Below, in pieces: positions 19,901 through 29,452 of a stretch of DNA of 44,060 nt. Made by a program: the position numbers and the translations under genes. The notes beneath the pieces are model-generated. The model was not told the origin of the DNA, made no database searches, and saw only the letters and a list, made by a program, of their open reading frames with translations. The stretch comes from an uncultured beta proteobacterium (lineage in GTDB: Bacteria > Pseudomonadota > Gammaproteobacteria > Burkholderiales > Burkholderiaceae_C): positions 1 to 44,060 of the forward strand of contig CAIPGC010000126.1 of NCBI GenBank assembly GCA_903864505.1, read 5' to 3'. Numbering within the stretch: position 1 is the stretch's first letter; every line of letters starts with the position of its first letter.

Positions 19901-20596
19901 CTACCCGAGCCAGGTCGTAAACTCATTCACTGGCACGCGCGGTGTGTGAAATGTGTTGACCAGGGCCGATTCGTCGGCATAGCCCAGGGCCATTGCACAC
20001 ACCAGCATTTCATTTTCACTGGCGCCGACGTGGGGCATGATGATCTTCGAAAATCCGTTCCATGCCGCCTGAGGGCAGGTATGCAAGCCATGACCGCGCG
20101 CAGACACCATGATGCTTTGCAAAAAGCACCCGTAGTCCAGCAATGACCCGCGGCCCATGGCGCGATCAACGGTAAATACCAAACCGACGGGAGCATCAAA
20201 AAAGCGGAAATTGGCCTGGTGCTGGGCGTGCATTTTGTCTTTGTCCGCCTTGCCAATTCCAAGCAAGCCGTACAGTCCCCACCCGTTTTCACGCCGGCGC
20301 TCGATGTAGGGACTGGTCCACTTCAGCGGGTAGTAGTCGTATTCCTCGGCGTAGTCAGCGGCCAGGGCCGGGTTGGCGCGGATCGCGTCGTGGGCGGCGC
20401 AGACCTGGCCCACCAGCGCATCCCGACTCGCGCCCCGCAGTACGTAGACCTTCCAGGGCTGGCAATTGGTTCCCGAAGGCGCTCGACTCGCCACCTGAAG
20501 GATTTGTTCCAGCACCGCCCGGGGCACCGTCTGCCCAGTAAAAGCACGAGCCGACATGCGGGAATTGATCGCCGCATCTACCACTGAAGTATTCAT
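19901..20596 (-). CDS. Nitroreductase-family (FMN-dependent) oxidoreductase
   Basis: [69 protein letters not shown]. Confidence 0.9.
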   Translation of the reverse strand: MNTSVVDAAINSRMSARAFTGQTVPRAVLEQILQVASRAPSGTNCQPWKVYVLRGASRDALVGQVCAAHDAIRANPALAADYAEEYDYYPLKWTSPYIERRRENGWGLYGLLGIGKADKDKMHAQHQANFRFFDAPVGLVFTVDRAMGRGSLLDYGCFLQSIMVSARGHGLHTCPQAAWNGFSKIIMPHVGASENEMLVCAMALGYADESALVNTFHTPRVPVNEFTTWLG

Positions 20597-21036
20597 CGCA
20601 GGGTCTCCAAAACAGATTTCAGTTGTGCGGGCAATGGCACCGGTCGGCGCGTAACCGCGTTCACATAGATATGCACAAAATGGCCTTTGGCCGCCGTCAG
20701 TTCGCCGGCACCAAAGATCCCCACTTCATAACGAACACTGGAACTTCCGAGTGTTGCGACCCGAATACCAACATCCACGGTCTGCGGAAATGCCAGTGGG
20801 GCAAAGTAATTGCAGCCTGTTTCCACTACCAGTCCAATGGTTTGGCTGGCATGTATGTCCAACACTCCCTGCTCAATGAGATAGGCATTCACGGCAGTAT
20901 CAAACCAGCTGTAGTACACCACGTTATTGACGTGTCCATAAGCGTCGTTGTCCATCCATCGGGTGGCGATAGAGCGAAAGACGCGGTAAGCACTGCGGTG
21001 TTCGGGCGCAGGTTTCGAATTGGCGAGTTCTGACAT
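20593..21036 (-). CDS. 4-hydroxybenzoyl-CoA-thioesterase-like (hotdog) acyl-CoA thioesterase
   Basis: [33 protein letters not shown]: hotdog active-site motif. Confidence 0.88.
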   Translation of the reverse strand: MSELANSKPAPEHRSAYRVFRSIATRWMDNDAYGHVNNVVYYSWFDTAVNAYLIEQGVLDIHASQTIGLVVETGCNYFAPLAFPQTVDVGIRVATLGSSSVRYEVGIFGAGELTAAKGHFVHIYVNAVTRRPVPLPAQLKSVLETLR

Positions 21037-21122
21037 GACCACATTTTGCCAGCCTTGAAGTTCCCGCCCCCACGTGATGTCAGGACGATGACCAAAAACG
21101 AAATTTAGAAAAGCCTAACTAA

Positions 21123-21141
21123 TTTGTTGCAATGCAACAAA
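21123..21141. promoter_or_regulatory. Perfect palindrome in phasin promoter region, candidate PhaR-type operator
   Basis: TTTGTTGCA-A-TGCAACAAA, 9-bp arms with a 1-nt centre, immediately upstream of a sigma70-like promoter. Confidence 0.55.
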
Positions 21142-21147
21142 AATTGC

Positions 21148-21175
21148 TTGCACTGCACTGCCCAATCCCTATAAT
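21148..21175 (+). promoter_or_regulatory. Putative sigma70 promoter of the phasin gene
   Basis: TTGCAC -35 (21148-21153), 16-nt spacer, TATAAT -10 (21170-21175). Confidence 0.6.
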
Positions 21176-21265
21176 TCAAACCATGCTGCAGCGCAACATA
21201 TCGGGCGAAACCCCAGTTGATACGCAGACACCTGTCGCTTAACTTTTAACCTCTGGAGAATTTTC

Positions 21266-21808
21266 ATGATGACTGTAGAACAAGTAATGGCTTCCCACAA
21301 AGCAAACATCGAAACCCTGTTTGGCTTGACCAGCAAGGCATTTGAAGGCGTAGAAAAAATCGTCGAATTGAACCTGACAGCCTCCAAGGCCGCCCTGTCG
21401 GAAGTGTCCAACCACACCCAATCCGTTCTCAGCGTAAAGGACGCACAGGAACTGTTGGCATTGCAGTCAGGTCTTCTGCAGCCCCTGGCTGAGAAGACTG
21501 CAGCCTACAGCCGTCACCTGTATGACATCGCGACTGGCACCGGCGCCGAATTCAGCAAGGCATTTGAAGGTCAGACCGCTGATGCACAGAAGAAATTTTT
21601 GGGCCTGGTGGATAACGCAGCCAAAAACGCACCTGCTGGCTCCGAAGCTGCTGTTGCCGTGATGAAGAGCACTGTTGCGGCTGCCAACAATGCCCTCGAA
21701 TCCGTTCAAAAAGCGGTAAAGCAGGCAACTGAAGTGGCGGAAGCCAACTTCAATGCAGTGGCCGCTACGGCAACCAACGCTACCAAGGCCACTGCCAAGA
21801 AGCGTTGA
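21266..21808 (+). CDS. Phasin family protein (PHA granule-associated)
   Basis: [46 protein letters not shown]...; Ala/Lys-rich C-terminus. Confidence 0.93.
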   Translation: MMTVEQVMASHKANIETLFGLTSKAFEGVEKIVELNLTASKAALSEVSNHTQSVLSVKDAQELLALQSGLLQPLAEKTAAYSRHLYDIATGTGAEFSKAFEGQTADAQKKFLGLVDNAAKNAPAGSEAAVAVMKSTVAAANNALESVQKAVKQATEVAEANFNAVAATATNATKATAKKR

Positions 21809-21963
21809 GCAGTTCAAAGGTGTTGCTTTGGTGAACTTACTCTAGCAACCGAGGGAAAACCCTGAGATAATTAGCATTCGCAAGCGATCTGAAATTGCAG
21901 GTTGCACGCAAAGGTTGTCTCCTCGGGTCCTTTCGAAACCTACAGGTTCAGGGATCCCTTCAA

Positions 21964-21993
21964 GGCCTCGTCGCAAGACGGGGCCTTTTTTTT
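21964..21993 (+). terminator. Rho-independent terminator
   Basis: GGCCTCGTC-GCAA-GACGGGGCC followed by T8. Confidence 0.8.
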
Positions 21994-22915
21994 AGCGCGA
22001 CTTGGCCGCAATCGCCTGTTTCAACAGCGGCAGCAACTGCAGCATCGCCTGTCTGCCAGCCTCGATGGAGCGCTTGCGGGCCCCAAAATCAGAGCTGGCG
22101 ATTCCTGTTAGCGCAGGGCGGACAACCACATCCGCGTCTCTAAGCTCCAGCGTATTGATGCTTTTGCTCATGATGGAAAAGGTTTGCAGCAAAACGTCCA
22201 GCGTTCCGCCGGCAAGGTTGTTCTCCGGCGGGCTCGAAATATCCACAGCAATCACCAGTTCTGCGCCCATTTGCCGCGCAGCGCGAACCGGTACTGGCGA
22301 CACCAGTCCACCATCAACATATTCCTGCCCGGAGATCAGCACGGGCTCAAAGATTGCGGGCACCGCGCTGGAGGCGCGAACCGCGGTGCCGGTATCGCCA
22401 CGCTGAAACAGCATGCTTTGGCCGGTCTTGAGGTTGGTGGCCACAATACCCAGCGGCAAGGGCATGTTTTCGATCAGACGGGCACCCACCTGGTTATTGA
22501 CGTACTTTGCCAAGGCATCGCCGCGCAACATGCCGCGGTTGAACAACGGCAGTGTCCAATCCGCAATGGCGGCCTCTTCCATGGTTTCAGCGACACGCTG
22601 CAGTTGCGCACCCGTCCTGCCACTGGCATAAATGGCGGCCACCAAGCTTCCGGCGGATGTTCCTGCCACCAGGGTCGGCCGAATGCCTGCCTCCTCCAGC
22701 ACCTGAATCACCCCCACGTGCGCAAAACCGCGCGCCGCGCCGCCTCCGAGCGCCAGGCCAATGCGCGGTGGAACCTTGACTACCACCGGGGGTGGGAGCA
22801 CAGGAGATTGCACCGGCGGAACCGGAACATTCGGCTTCACCAGTTCGGGAGGGGCCGTGGCACACCCGACCAGTATCACAGCACCGAGCGCTGCGACTGC
22901 GGTCCTCAAAATCAT
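21992..22915 (-). CDS. Patatin-like phospholipase lipoprotein (RssA/NTE family)
   Basis: Lipobox-like VILVGCATAP; GGGAARGFAHVGVIQVLEEAGI; GTSAG nucleophile elbow; DGG. Confidence 0.9.
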   Translation of the reverse strand: MILRTAVAALGAVILVGCATAPPELVKPNVPVPPVQSPVLPPPVVVKVPPRIGLALGGGAARGFAHVGVIQVLEEAGIRPTLVAGTSAGSLVAAIYASGRTGAQLQRVAETMEEAAIADWTLPLFNRGMLRGDALAKYVNNQVGARLIENMPLPLGIVATNLKTGQSMLFQRGDTGTAVRASSAVPAIFEPVLISGQEYVDGGLVSPVPVRAARQMGAELVIAVDISSPPENNLAGGTLDVLLQTFSIMSKSINTLELRDADVVVRPALTGIASSDFGARKRSIEAGRQAMLQLLPLLKQAIAAKSR

Positions 22916-25233
22916 CCGGCCGTTGCTTCTTCCGGCTTGGCCTTGCCCTTTTTCTCAGGCAAAGGCTGAATGTCCAGCAAGACTTCGGTTTTGGATTCAT
23001 CCTTATCGTCCAGATCCACCGTGAGGCGGCCTCCATCAATCAGCCGGCCAAACAGCAATTCATCGGCCAGAGCACGCCGAATCGTGTCCTGAATCAAGCG
23101 CTGCATGGGACGCGCACCCATCAGGGGATCAAAACCTTTCTTACCCAGGTGCTTGCGCAGCTTGTCGGTAAAGGTTACATCAACCTTCTTGTCTGCCAAC
23201 TGGGTTTCGAGCTGCAGCAGGAACTTGTCCACCACACGCAAGATGACATTCTCATCCAGCGATTTGAAGCTGACCGTGGCATCGAGTCGGTTGCGAAACT
23301 CGGGCGTGAACAGGCGCTTGATGTCCGCCATCTCATCTCCCGCTTCACGCGGGTTGGTAAATCCAATGCTGGCTTTGTTCATGGTCTCGGCACCCGCATT
23401 GGTCGTCATGATAATGATGATGTTGCGGAAGTCGGCCTTGCGTCCGTTGTTGTCGGTCAAGGAGCCGTGGTCCATTACCTGCAACAACACGTTAAATATG
23501 TCGGGGTGCGCCTTCTCGATCTCGTCGAGCAGCAACACGGCATGGGGTTTCTTTGTGATGGCTTCCGTCAACAAGCCACCTTGATCGAACCCTACATAAC
23601 CCGGAGGTGCGCCAATCAAGCGGCTCACTGCATGGCGCTCCATGTACTCACTCATGTCAAAGCGAATAAGCTCAATGCCCATGATGTACGCCAGCTGCTT
23701 GGCTGCTTCGGTCTTGCCCACACCGGTTGGGCCACTGAACAAAAACGAACCGATAGGCTTGTCTCCCTTGCCCAAACCGGATCGTGCCATCTTCACTGCA
23801 GAAGCCAACACGTCAATCGCCTTGTCCTGACCGAACACCACGTTCTTCAGATCACGCTCAAGCGTCTTCAACTTGCCGCGGTCATCATTGGAGACATTGG
23901 CAGGAGGAATACGGGCAATCTTGGCGACAATCTCTTCCACTTCGGTCTTGCTGATAGTTTTCTTGCGCTTGCTCGCAGGAAGAATGCGTTGTGCGGCACC
24001 GGCTTCATCAATCACGTCAATGGCCTTGTCGGGCAGATGTCGGTCATTGATGTATTTGGCGCTCAATTCCGCTGCAGCCTGCAGGGCAGCCAACGCGTAC
24101 TTGACATTGTGGTGCTCTTCAAAGCGGGACTTCAGGCCTTTCAAGATCTCCACAGTTTGGTCGATGGTGGGTTCGACCACATCGACTTTCTGGAATCGAC
24201 GCGAAAGCGCTGCATCCTTCTCGAAAATGCCGCGGTACTCGCTGAAAGTGGTGGCACCGATGCACTTCAGCGCTCCGGTACTCAGGCCAGGCTTGAGAAG
24301 ATTGGAGGCATCCAATGTTCCCCCGGAAGCGGCACCCGCGCCGATCAGCGTATGAATTTCGTCAATGAAGAGCACCGCGTTGGGTTTGTCCTTGAGCGCT
24401 TTCAGCACGCCCTTGAGGCGCTGTTCGAAATCACCGCGGTACTTGGTTCCGGCCAGCAGCGCTCCCATGTCGAGCGAATGCACCACCGCTTCTGCCAAAA
24501 TTTCGGGTACTTCATTTTGCGTAATTCGCCACGCAAGCCCTTCTGCAATGGCAGTCTTTCCCACACCTGCCTCCCCCACAAGCAAGGGGTTATTCTTGCG
24601 GCGGCGGCACAAAATCTGAATAACACGCTCCACCTCATACTCGCGCCCGATCAGGGGGTCAATCTTGCCGTCTTTGGCAAGCTGGTTCAGATTGACAGTG
24701 TATTGTTCCAGCGGCGAAGCCTTCTCATTTTTCTCACTACTGCTGTCTTCGCCTTCGGCCTGATTTTCGCTCGCCTTCGTCGCTTCCGGAGGATCACTTT
24801 TTTTGATGCCATGGGCGATGAAATTGACCACATCGAGCCGTGTAACCCCCTGCTGGTGCAAGTAATACACCGCATGCGAATCTTTCTCGCCAAAGATGGC
24901 TACCAACACATTGGCACCGGTCACTTCCTTCTTGCCACTCCCAGTTGACTGCACATGCATGATTGCGCGCTGAATGACGCGCTGAAACCCCAGCGTGGGT
25001 TGGGTATCCACATCATCAGCGCCCGCCACCTGGGGGGTGTTGTCCTTGATGAAATTTGATAAGGACTTGCGCAAATCATCAATATTGGCGGAACACGCGC
25101 GCAGTACTTCAGCCGCGCTTGGGTTATCCAGCAGGGCAAGCAGTAAATGCTCCACGGTGATGAACTCGTGACGCTGCTGCCGTGCCTCCACAAACGCCAT
25201 ATGAAGGCTAACTTCCAACTCTTGTGCAATCAT
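22912..25233 (-). CDS. clpA: ATP-dependent Clp protease ATP-binding subunit ClpA
   Basis: MIAQELEVSLHMAFVEARQQRHEFITVEHLLLALL; two AAA modules (GEAGVGKTAIAEGLA, GPTGVGKTEAAKQLA). Confidence 0.96.
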   Translation of the reverse strand: MIAQELEVSLHMAFVEARQQRHEFITVEHLLLALLDNPSAAEVLRACSANIDDLRKSLSNFIKDNTPQVAGADDVDTQPTLGFQRVIQRAIMHVQSTGSGKKEVTGANVLVAIFGEKDSHAVYYLHQQGVTRLDVVNFIAHGIKKSDPPEATKASENQAEGEDSSSEKNEKASPLEQYTVNLNQLAKDGKIDPLIGREYEVERVIQILCRRRKNNPLLVGEAGVGKTAIAEGLAWRITQNEVPEILAEAVVHSLDMGALLAGTKYRGDFEQRLKGVLKALKDKPNAVLFIDEIHTLIGAGAASGGTLDASNLLKPGLSTGALKCIGATTFSEYRGIFEKDAALSRRFQKVDVVEPTIDQTVEILKGLKSRFEEHHNVKYALAALQAAAELSAKYINDRHLPDKAIDVIDEAGAAQRILPASKRKKTISKTEVEEIVAKIARIPPANVSNDDRGKLKTLERDLKNVVFGQDKAIDVLASAVKMARSGLGKGDKPIGSFLFSGPTGVGKTEAAKQLAYIMGIELIRFDMSEYMERHAVSRLIGAPPGYVGFDQGGLLTEAITKKPHAVLLLDEIEKAHPDIFNVLLQVMDHGSLTDNNGRKADFRNIIIIMTTNAGAETMNKASIGFTNPREAGDEMADIKRLFTPEFRNRLDATVSFKSLDENVILRVVDKFLLQLETQLADKKVDVTFTDKLRKHLGKKGFDPLMGARPMQRLIQDTIRRALADELLFGRLIDGGRLTVDLDDKDESKTEVLLDIQPLPEKKGKAKPEEATAG

Positions 25234-25311
25234 CTGATTTCCTTCTGCCGTGCGTTGATGATTGACTGTAAACGGTTTCCCGCAATCCAGTCCGACAACC
25301 CAATTAAGTCA

Positions 25312-25674
25312 CTAAAAATTGATGGGCTCACTGATACATTTCAATGGGTGCCCTGCTTTGTGTGCAGCATCCAGCACCTGATCAACCTTCGTCGCAGCTA
25401 TGTCCTTGGAGTACACACCACAGACCCCTTTGCCATCCAAGTGAATTTTCAGCATTATCTGGGTGGCAGATTCCAGGTCTTTGCCAAAAAACTCCTGAAT
25501 GACCACCACCACAAACTCCATCGGGGTGTAGTCATCGTTGAGCATCAGCACTTGGTACATCTGTGGCGGCTCCACCTTTTGCGTACGCCGCTCCAGCACG
25601 ACCGAACCCCCTTCGTCCCGCTCCGGCGGTTGAGTTGCCGGGACAGGTGGTTTAAAAGGATTGTTTGTTGCCAT
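25312..25674 (-). CDS. clpS: ATP-dependent Clp protease adaptor ClpS
   Basis: [68 protein letters not shown] at 25674. Confidence 0.95.
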   Translation of the reverse strand: MATNNPFKPPVPATQPPERDEGGSVVLERRTQKVEPPQMYQVLMLNDDYTPMEFVVVVIQEFFGKDLESATQIMLKIHLDGKGVCGVYSKDIAATKVDQVLDAAHKAGHPLKCISEPINF

Positions 25675-25950
25675 GGATTTGATTCTATCGGCCCCCCGGG
25701 TCACTGCATTGCTTCAATGAAATGGAGCCGAATCGACCACATTCAAGAAGTGCCCACGACAAAAGTCCGCCAAGAGCCATCAACCCCGGACATAGTTGGC
25801 CGAATTCTCTGCTTGAAGAGATGAAAATTCTAGTCTCAAAAATTTGCGGGTATCTGTCAATTTCTGCGTTTACGATTGAAGGGTGGAAATGTCTTCTGCA
25901 ATCTGGACGATCTATTGTCTGCAACATCATCACTCACTGAGGAATATCAC

Positions 25951-26172
25951 ATGAACAAGCTTCTTGCCGCGTTAGTTGCTGGCCTGCTGTCGGTTGGAGC
26001 CTTCGCCCAAGCGACCGCCCTAACTGCACCTGCGGCACCCACCGTTACCCCTGCCGGGGCACCAACTGGTACCCCGGCAGTGAAGGCAACGAAGAAAGAA
26101 AAAGCCACGGCCCACAAGGGGAAAAAGTCAGCAAAGAAACATAAGTCGAAGAAGCAGGCCGCCAGAAAATAG
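25951..26172 (+). CDS. Small secreted Pro/Thr/Ala-rich protein with Lys-rich (histone-like) C-terminus
   Basis: 73 aa: signal peptide MNKLLAALVAGLLSVGAFAQA, then PAAPTVTPAGAPTGTPA, then KATKKEKATAHKGKKSAKKHKSKKQAARK; RBS-like GAGGAA upstream. Confidence 0.75.
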   Translation: MNKLLAALVAGLLSVGAFAQATALTAPAAPTVTPAGAPTGTPAVKATKKEKATAHKGKKSAKKHKSKKQAARK

Positions 26173-26189
26173 GCTTTGACGCACCAAAT

Positions 26190-26218
26190 GTGAAATGCCC
26201 GCTTTGCGGGCATTTCAC
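26190..26218. terminator. Perfect 13-bp stem-loop (possible terminator/attenuator)
   Basis: GTGAAATGCCCGC-TTT-GCGGGCATTTCAC; no long T-tract follows. Confidence 0.6.
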
Positions 26219-26240
26219 CTGGTTACCCCACATTCACGCC

Positions 26241-26696
26241 ATGAAAAAAAAATCCATTGTTGTCCTATCCTGTGCCGTACTTTGGACCGCGCTGGCCGGG
26301 GCCCAGGAAACTCCGCAATCCAATCTCCAGCGCACAATTCTGTCCGCAGGAATTCATCAAATTGACACCCAGCTTGCTTTCACGCCGGAGCAACATGCCA
26401 TCGGTCTGATGTTTCGCAGAGACATGCCGCAGCATGAGGGGATGCTGTTTGTTTTCTCGAACCCCCGCCAACAATGCTTCTGGATGAAGAACACCCTGAT
26501 ACCCTTGACGGCGGCCTTTGTTGCGGACGATGGGACCATCGTCAACCTGGAAGACATGAAGCCGCAGACGACAGAGTCACACTGTTCGAAGAAGCCGGTC
26601 CGCTTCGTCCTTGAAATGAATCAGGGCTGGTTTGTAAAGAAGGGGGTAAAGGCTGGCAGCAAACTTGCCGGAAACCCATTTTCAGCGGGCAGGTAG
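26241..26696 (+). CDS. DUF192-family secreted protein
   Basis: Signal peptide MKKKSIVVLSCAVLWTALAGAQ; RRDMPQHEGMLFVF...CFWMKNTLIPLTAAFVADDGTIVNLEDM. Confidence 0.88.
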   Translation: MKKKSIVVLSCAVLWTALAGAQETPQSNLQRTILSAGIHQIDTQLAFTPEQHAIGLMFRRDMPQHEGMLFVFSNPRQQCFWMKNTLIPLTAAFVADDGTIVNLEDMKPQTTESHCSKKPVRFVLEMNQGWFVKKGVKAGSKLAGNPFSAGR

Positions 26697-26728
26697 GCGC
26701 AAGCGCATGTTTGCCATGCTTCCAGAAC

Positions 26729-26757
26729 AAAGCGGACCCAAAGGCCCGCTTTATTCT
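26729..26757. terminator. Stem-loop between convergent DUF192 and sodB genes
   Basis: AAAGCGG...CCGCTTT inverted repeat. Confidence 0.55.
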
Positions 26758-26774
26758 CCGGGAAAGCAGCAACG

Positions 26775-27356
26775 TCAGGCGAAATTGGCTTCGGCAAAAC
26801 TCCAGTTCACCAACTTCTCCAGATAGGTTTCCACAAACTTGGGGCGCAGGTTGCGGTAATCGATGTAGTAGGCGTGTTCCCACACATCCACCGTCAATAG
26901 GGCTTTGTCTGCTGTTGTCAAAGGGGTGCCAGCGGCACCCATATTCACAATGTCAACAGAGCCATCGGGCTTTTTCACCAGCCAAGTCCAGCCAGACCCA
27001 AAATTGGCAACCGCAGACTTGACGAACGCTTCTTTGAAGGCCCCGTAACTGCCCCACTTGGCCTGGATCGCTGCGCCCAGTGCACCAGCGGGCTCTCCGC
27101 CACCTTGGGGCTTCATGCAATTCCAGAAAAAAGTGTGATTCCAGATTTGGGCCGCGTTGTTGTATACACCGCCGCTGGCCTTCTTGATGATTTCTTCAAG
27201 GGGCATGTTCTCGAAATCTGTACCCTTTTGCAGGTTATTGAGGTTCACCACATAAGCGTTGTGGTGTTTGCCATGGTGAAACTCCAAAGTCTCCTTTGAA
27301 TAGACGGGGGCCAAGGCATCAATGGCGTAGGGCAGTGCGGGCAGGGTATGTTCCAT
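26775..27356 (-). CDS. sodB: Superoxide dismutase (Fe type)
   Basis: [40 protein letters not shown]...; [20 protein letters not shown]. Confidence 0.95.
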   Translation of the reverse strand: MEHTLPALPYAIDALAPVYSKETLEFHHGKHHNAYVVNLNNLQKGTDFENMPLEEIIKKASGGVYNNAAQIWNHTFFWNCMKPQGGGEPAGALGAAIQAKWGSYGAFKEAFVKSAVANFGSGWTWLVKKPDGSVDIVNMGAAGTPLTTADKALLTVDVWEHAYYIDYRNLRPKFVETYLEKLVNWSFAEANFA

Positions 27357-27398
27357 GAAATCCTCTGAATAGTTTGCAAAAACGGATAATTGTAGAAA

Positions 27399-28688
27399 CT
27401 AATTGGAATTGGCGCTCAGCACGGACAAGCCAACCACACCATCGACAAGGGTTGCTGTCAGCGTTTGGCCAACACTGGCTTGTGCCACGCTCCCAACGGC
27501 TTTGCCACGTGCATCTGTGAGCCAGGCGTAACCTCGCTTGAGCACGAACGTCGGATCGAGCAGCCGGAGCCGCAAATCGGCGCGATCCAAACGACCTGAC
27601 ACGCTCTGTATGCGGTGCCGGGTAGCAATACGCAAATCATCGGGACTACGCTCCAGCACGACGCGCTTCATTTGTAGGGCAGAACCCACAGCAGCGCGCA
27701 AACGCTGTTGCTTAGATTCCAACCGCAGGCACTGCCTCGCTGACAGACTCGACGGCCGGCCGAGGCGGTTGGCAATGCCATCGAGCCGCTGCGCGCGCTG
27801 ATCGATCCGGCGCACCACGGATGCACGCAAACGCATTTCCAGATTGTCCAGGGCTGCTAGCCAGAAGTGCGTGGGCTGACACACCAGTTCGGCGGCGGCG
27901 GTTGGTGTGGGTGCCCGAACATCGGCCACGAAGTCTGCGATGGTGAAGTCTGTCTCATGACCGACCCCGCTGATAACGGGCACAGGACTCTCGGCAATGG
28001 TACGCGCCAGCGCTTCATCGTTGTATGCCCACAGGTCCTCGATGGACCCACCACCACGCACCAGCAAGACGACATCCATGGAAGTCGACCCTTCACCAGC
28101 CAATGCGTACAGTTGCCGCAAGGCAGTCATCAATTCTCTTGGAGCATTCTCACCTTGCACCGATGCAGGCGCCACCGTCACGGCAATATGTGGTACTCGC
28201 CGCTGCAGTGCTGTTACCACGTCATGCAACGCGGCAGCACCCAGCGAAGTGACCACCCCGATTCCACTTGGAAACAGCGGCAACTGACGCTTTCGGCCGG
28301 TCTCAAACAAGCCTTCTTGCGCCAGCTTGGCCTTTAACCGTAGAAACTCCTCGTACAGTACACCCTGCCCTGAAGGACGCATGCTTTCCACCACCAGTTG
28401 CAATTCCCCGCGCGGCTCGTACACTGCAACGCGACCGCGCACCTCGACCCGTGCCCCATCGCCAGGAACAAACTTGAGTTGGGCCGCCGAGCGTCGGAAC
28501 ATTGCACAGCGGAGCTGTCCAGATTCATCCTTAAGTGAAAAATAGCAGTGCCCGCTGGCTGCCCGCGAAAATCCGGTGATCTCACCTCCGACGCTGACCG
28601 GGTTAAATCGCGCATCCAGCGCGTCGGCGATCGCGCGGCAGAGTGCGCCGACCGACCAAACGCCCAGAGTATTCGACAACTCAGTCAT
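27399..28688 (-). CDS. xseA: Exodeoxyribonuclease VII large subunit
   Basis: OB-fold GGEITGFSRAASGHCYFSLKDESGQLRCAMFR; RGGGSIEDLWAYNDEALARTIAESPVPVISGVGHETDFTIADFVADVRAPTPTAAAE. Confidence 0.95.
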   Translation of the reverse strand: MTELSNTLGVWSVGALCRAIADALDARFNPVSVGGEITGFSRAASGHCYFSLKDESGQLRCAMFRRSAAQLKFVPGDGARVEVRGRVAVYEPRGELQLVVESMRPSGQGVLYEEFLRLKAKLAQEGLFETGRKRQLPLFPSGIGVVTSLGAAALHDVVTALQRRVPHIAVTVAPASVQGENAPRELMTALRQLYALAGEGSTSMDVVLLVRGGGSIEDLWAYNDEALARTIAESPVPVISGVGHETDFTIADFVADVRAPTPTAAAELVCQPTHFWLAALDNLEMRLRASVVRRIDQRAQRLDGIANRLGRPSSLSARQCLRLESKQQRLRAAVGSALQMKRVVLERSPDDLRIATRHRIQSVSGRLDRADLRLRLLDPTFVLKRGYAWLTDARGKAVGSVAQASVGQTLTATLVDGVVGLSVLSANSN

Positions 28689-28816
28689 ACTGTTTGCGGC
28701 CCAAGCTTACAAAGAAGAGTAGATTCAACGTGGAAGCTCCGGTGTGTCGTAAAAGTCATCGCCAAGCCAAGGCTGCGCCATAATCGCACCGCACACCAAT
28801 TGCGCGGAGCGTTCAT

Positions 28817-29452
28817 TTGTTTTCGATCATACAAGCCGTCGGCTGGACCATCTGGCCTCTCATTGCCTGCTCGGTACTGGCATTGGCCATTGTCATAGAA
28901 CGTTTTGTCAGCCTGAAAAGCAGCAAGATCGCCCCGCCACGTTTGCTGGATGAAGTGATTGGAGTCACACGCTCAGGAATACCGGCACCCGACGTAGTCT
29001 CGCAACTCGAACTGAATTCGGCGCTGGGTGAAGTTCTCGCTAGCGGCTTGCGCGCGCTGAACGCGGATCCGCGCTGCAGCGAAGAAGACCTTCGTGCCAC
29101 GATGGAGGGGGCAGGACGGGTTGTTGCCCACCGGCTAGATCGTTACCTGAGTGCATTGGGCACCATCGCATCGGCTGCACCCTTGATGGGGCTCTTTGGT
29201 ACAGTGGTTGGGATGATTGAAATCTTCGGCTCCCAGTCCCCGGGCACTGCGACCGGCGGCAATCCGGCGCAGCTTGCGCACGGAATATCGATTGCGCTTT
29301 ACAACACCGCCTTCGGCTTGATGGTCGCCATTCCGTCGCTAATTTTCTGGCGCTATTTTCGGGGACAGGTGGATGCGTATTTGCTTACCCTTGAGCTCTC
29401 GTCCGAACGCCTGGCCCGCCATCTCAAAGCGGTTCGCCGCAAGCATTCATGA
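28817..29452 (+). CDS. exbB: MotA/TolQ/ExbB proton channel family protein
   Basis: Hydrophobic N-terminus; LGTIASAAPLMGLFGTVVGMIEIF; likely TTG start. Confidence 0.9.
   Translation: MFSIIQAVGWTIWPLIACSVLALAIVIERFVSLKSSKIAPPRLLDEVIGVTRSGIPAPDVVSQLELNSALGEVLASGLRALNADPRCSEEDLRATMEGAGRVVAHRLDRYLSALGTIASAAPLMGLFGTVVGMIEIFGSQSPGTATGGNPAQLAHGISIALYNTAFGLMVAIPSLIFWRYFRGQVDAYLLTLELSSERLARHLKAVRRKHS

Noticed and set aside
22792-24948. 718-aa plus-strand ORF
   Set aside because: Entirely antisense to clpA; an artefact of codon bias, and the protein has no recognisable family.
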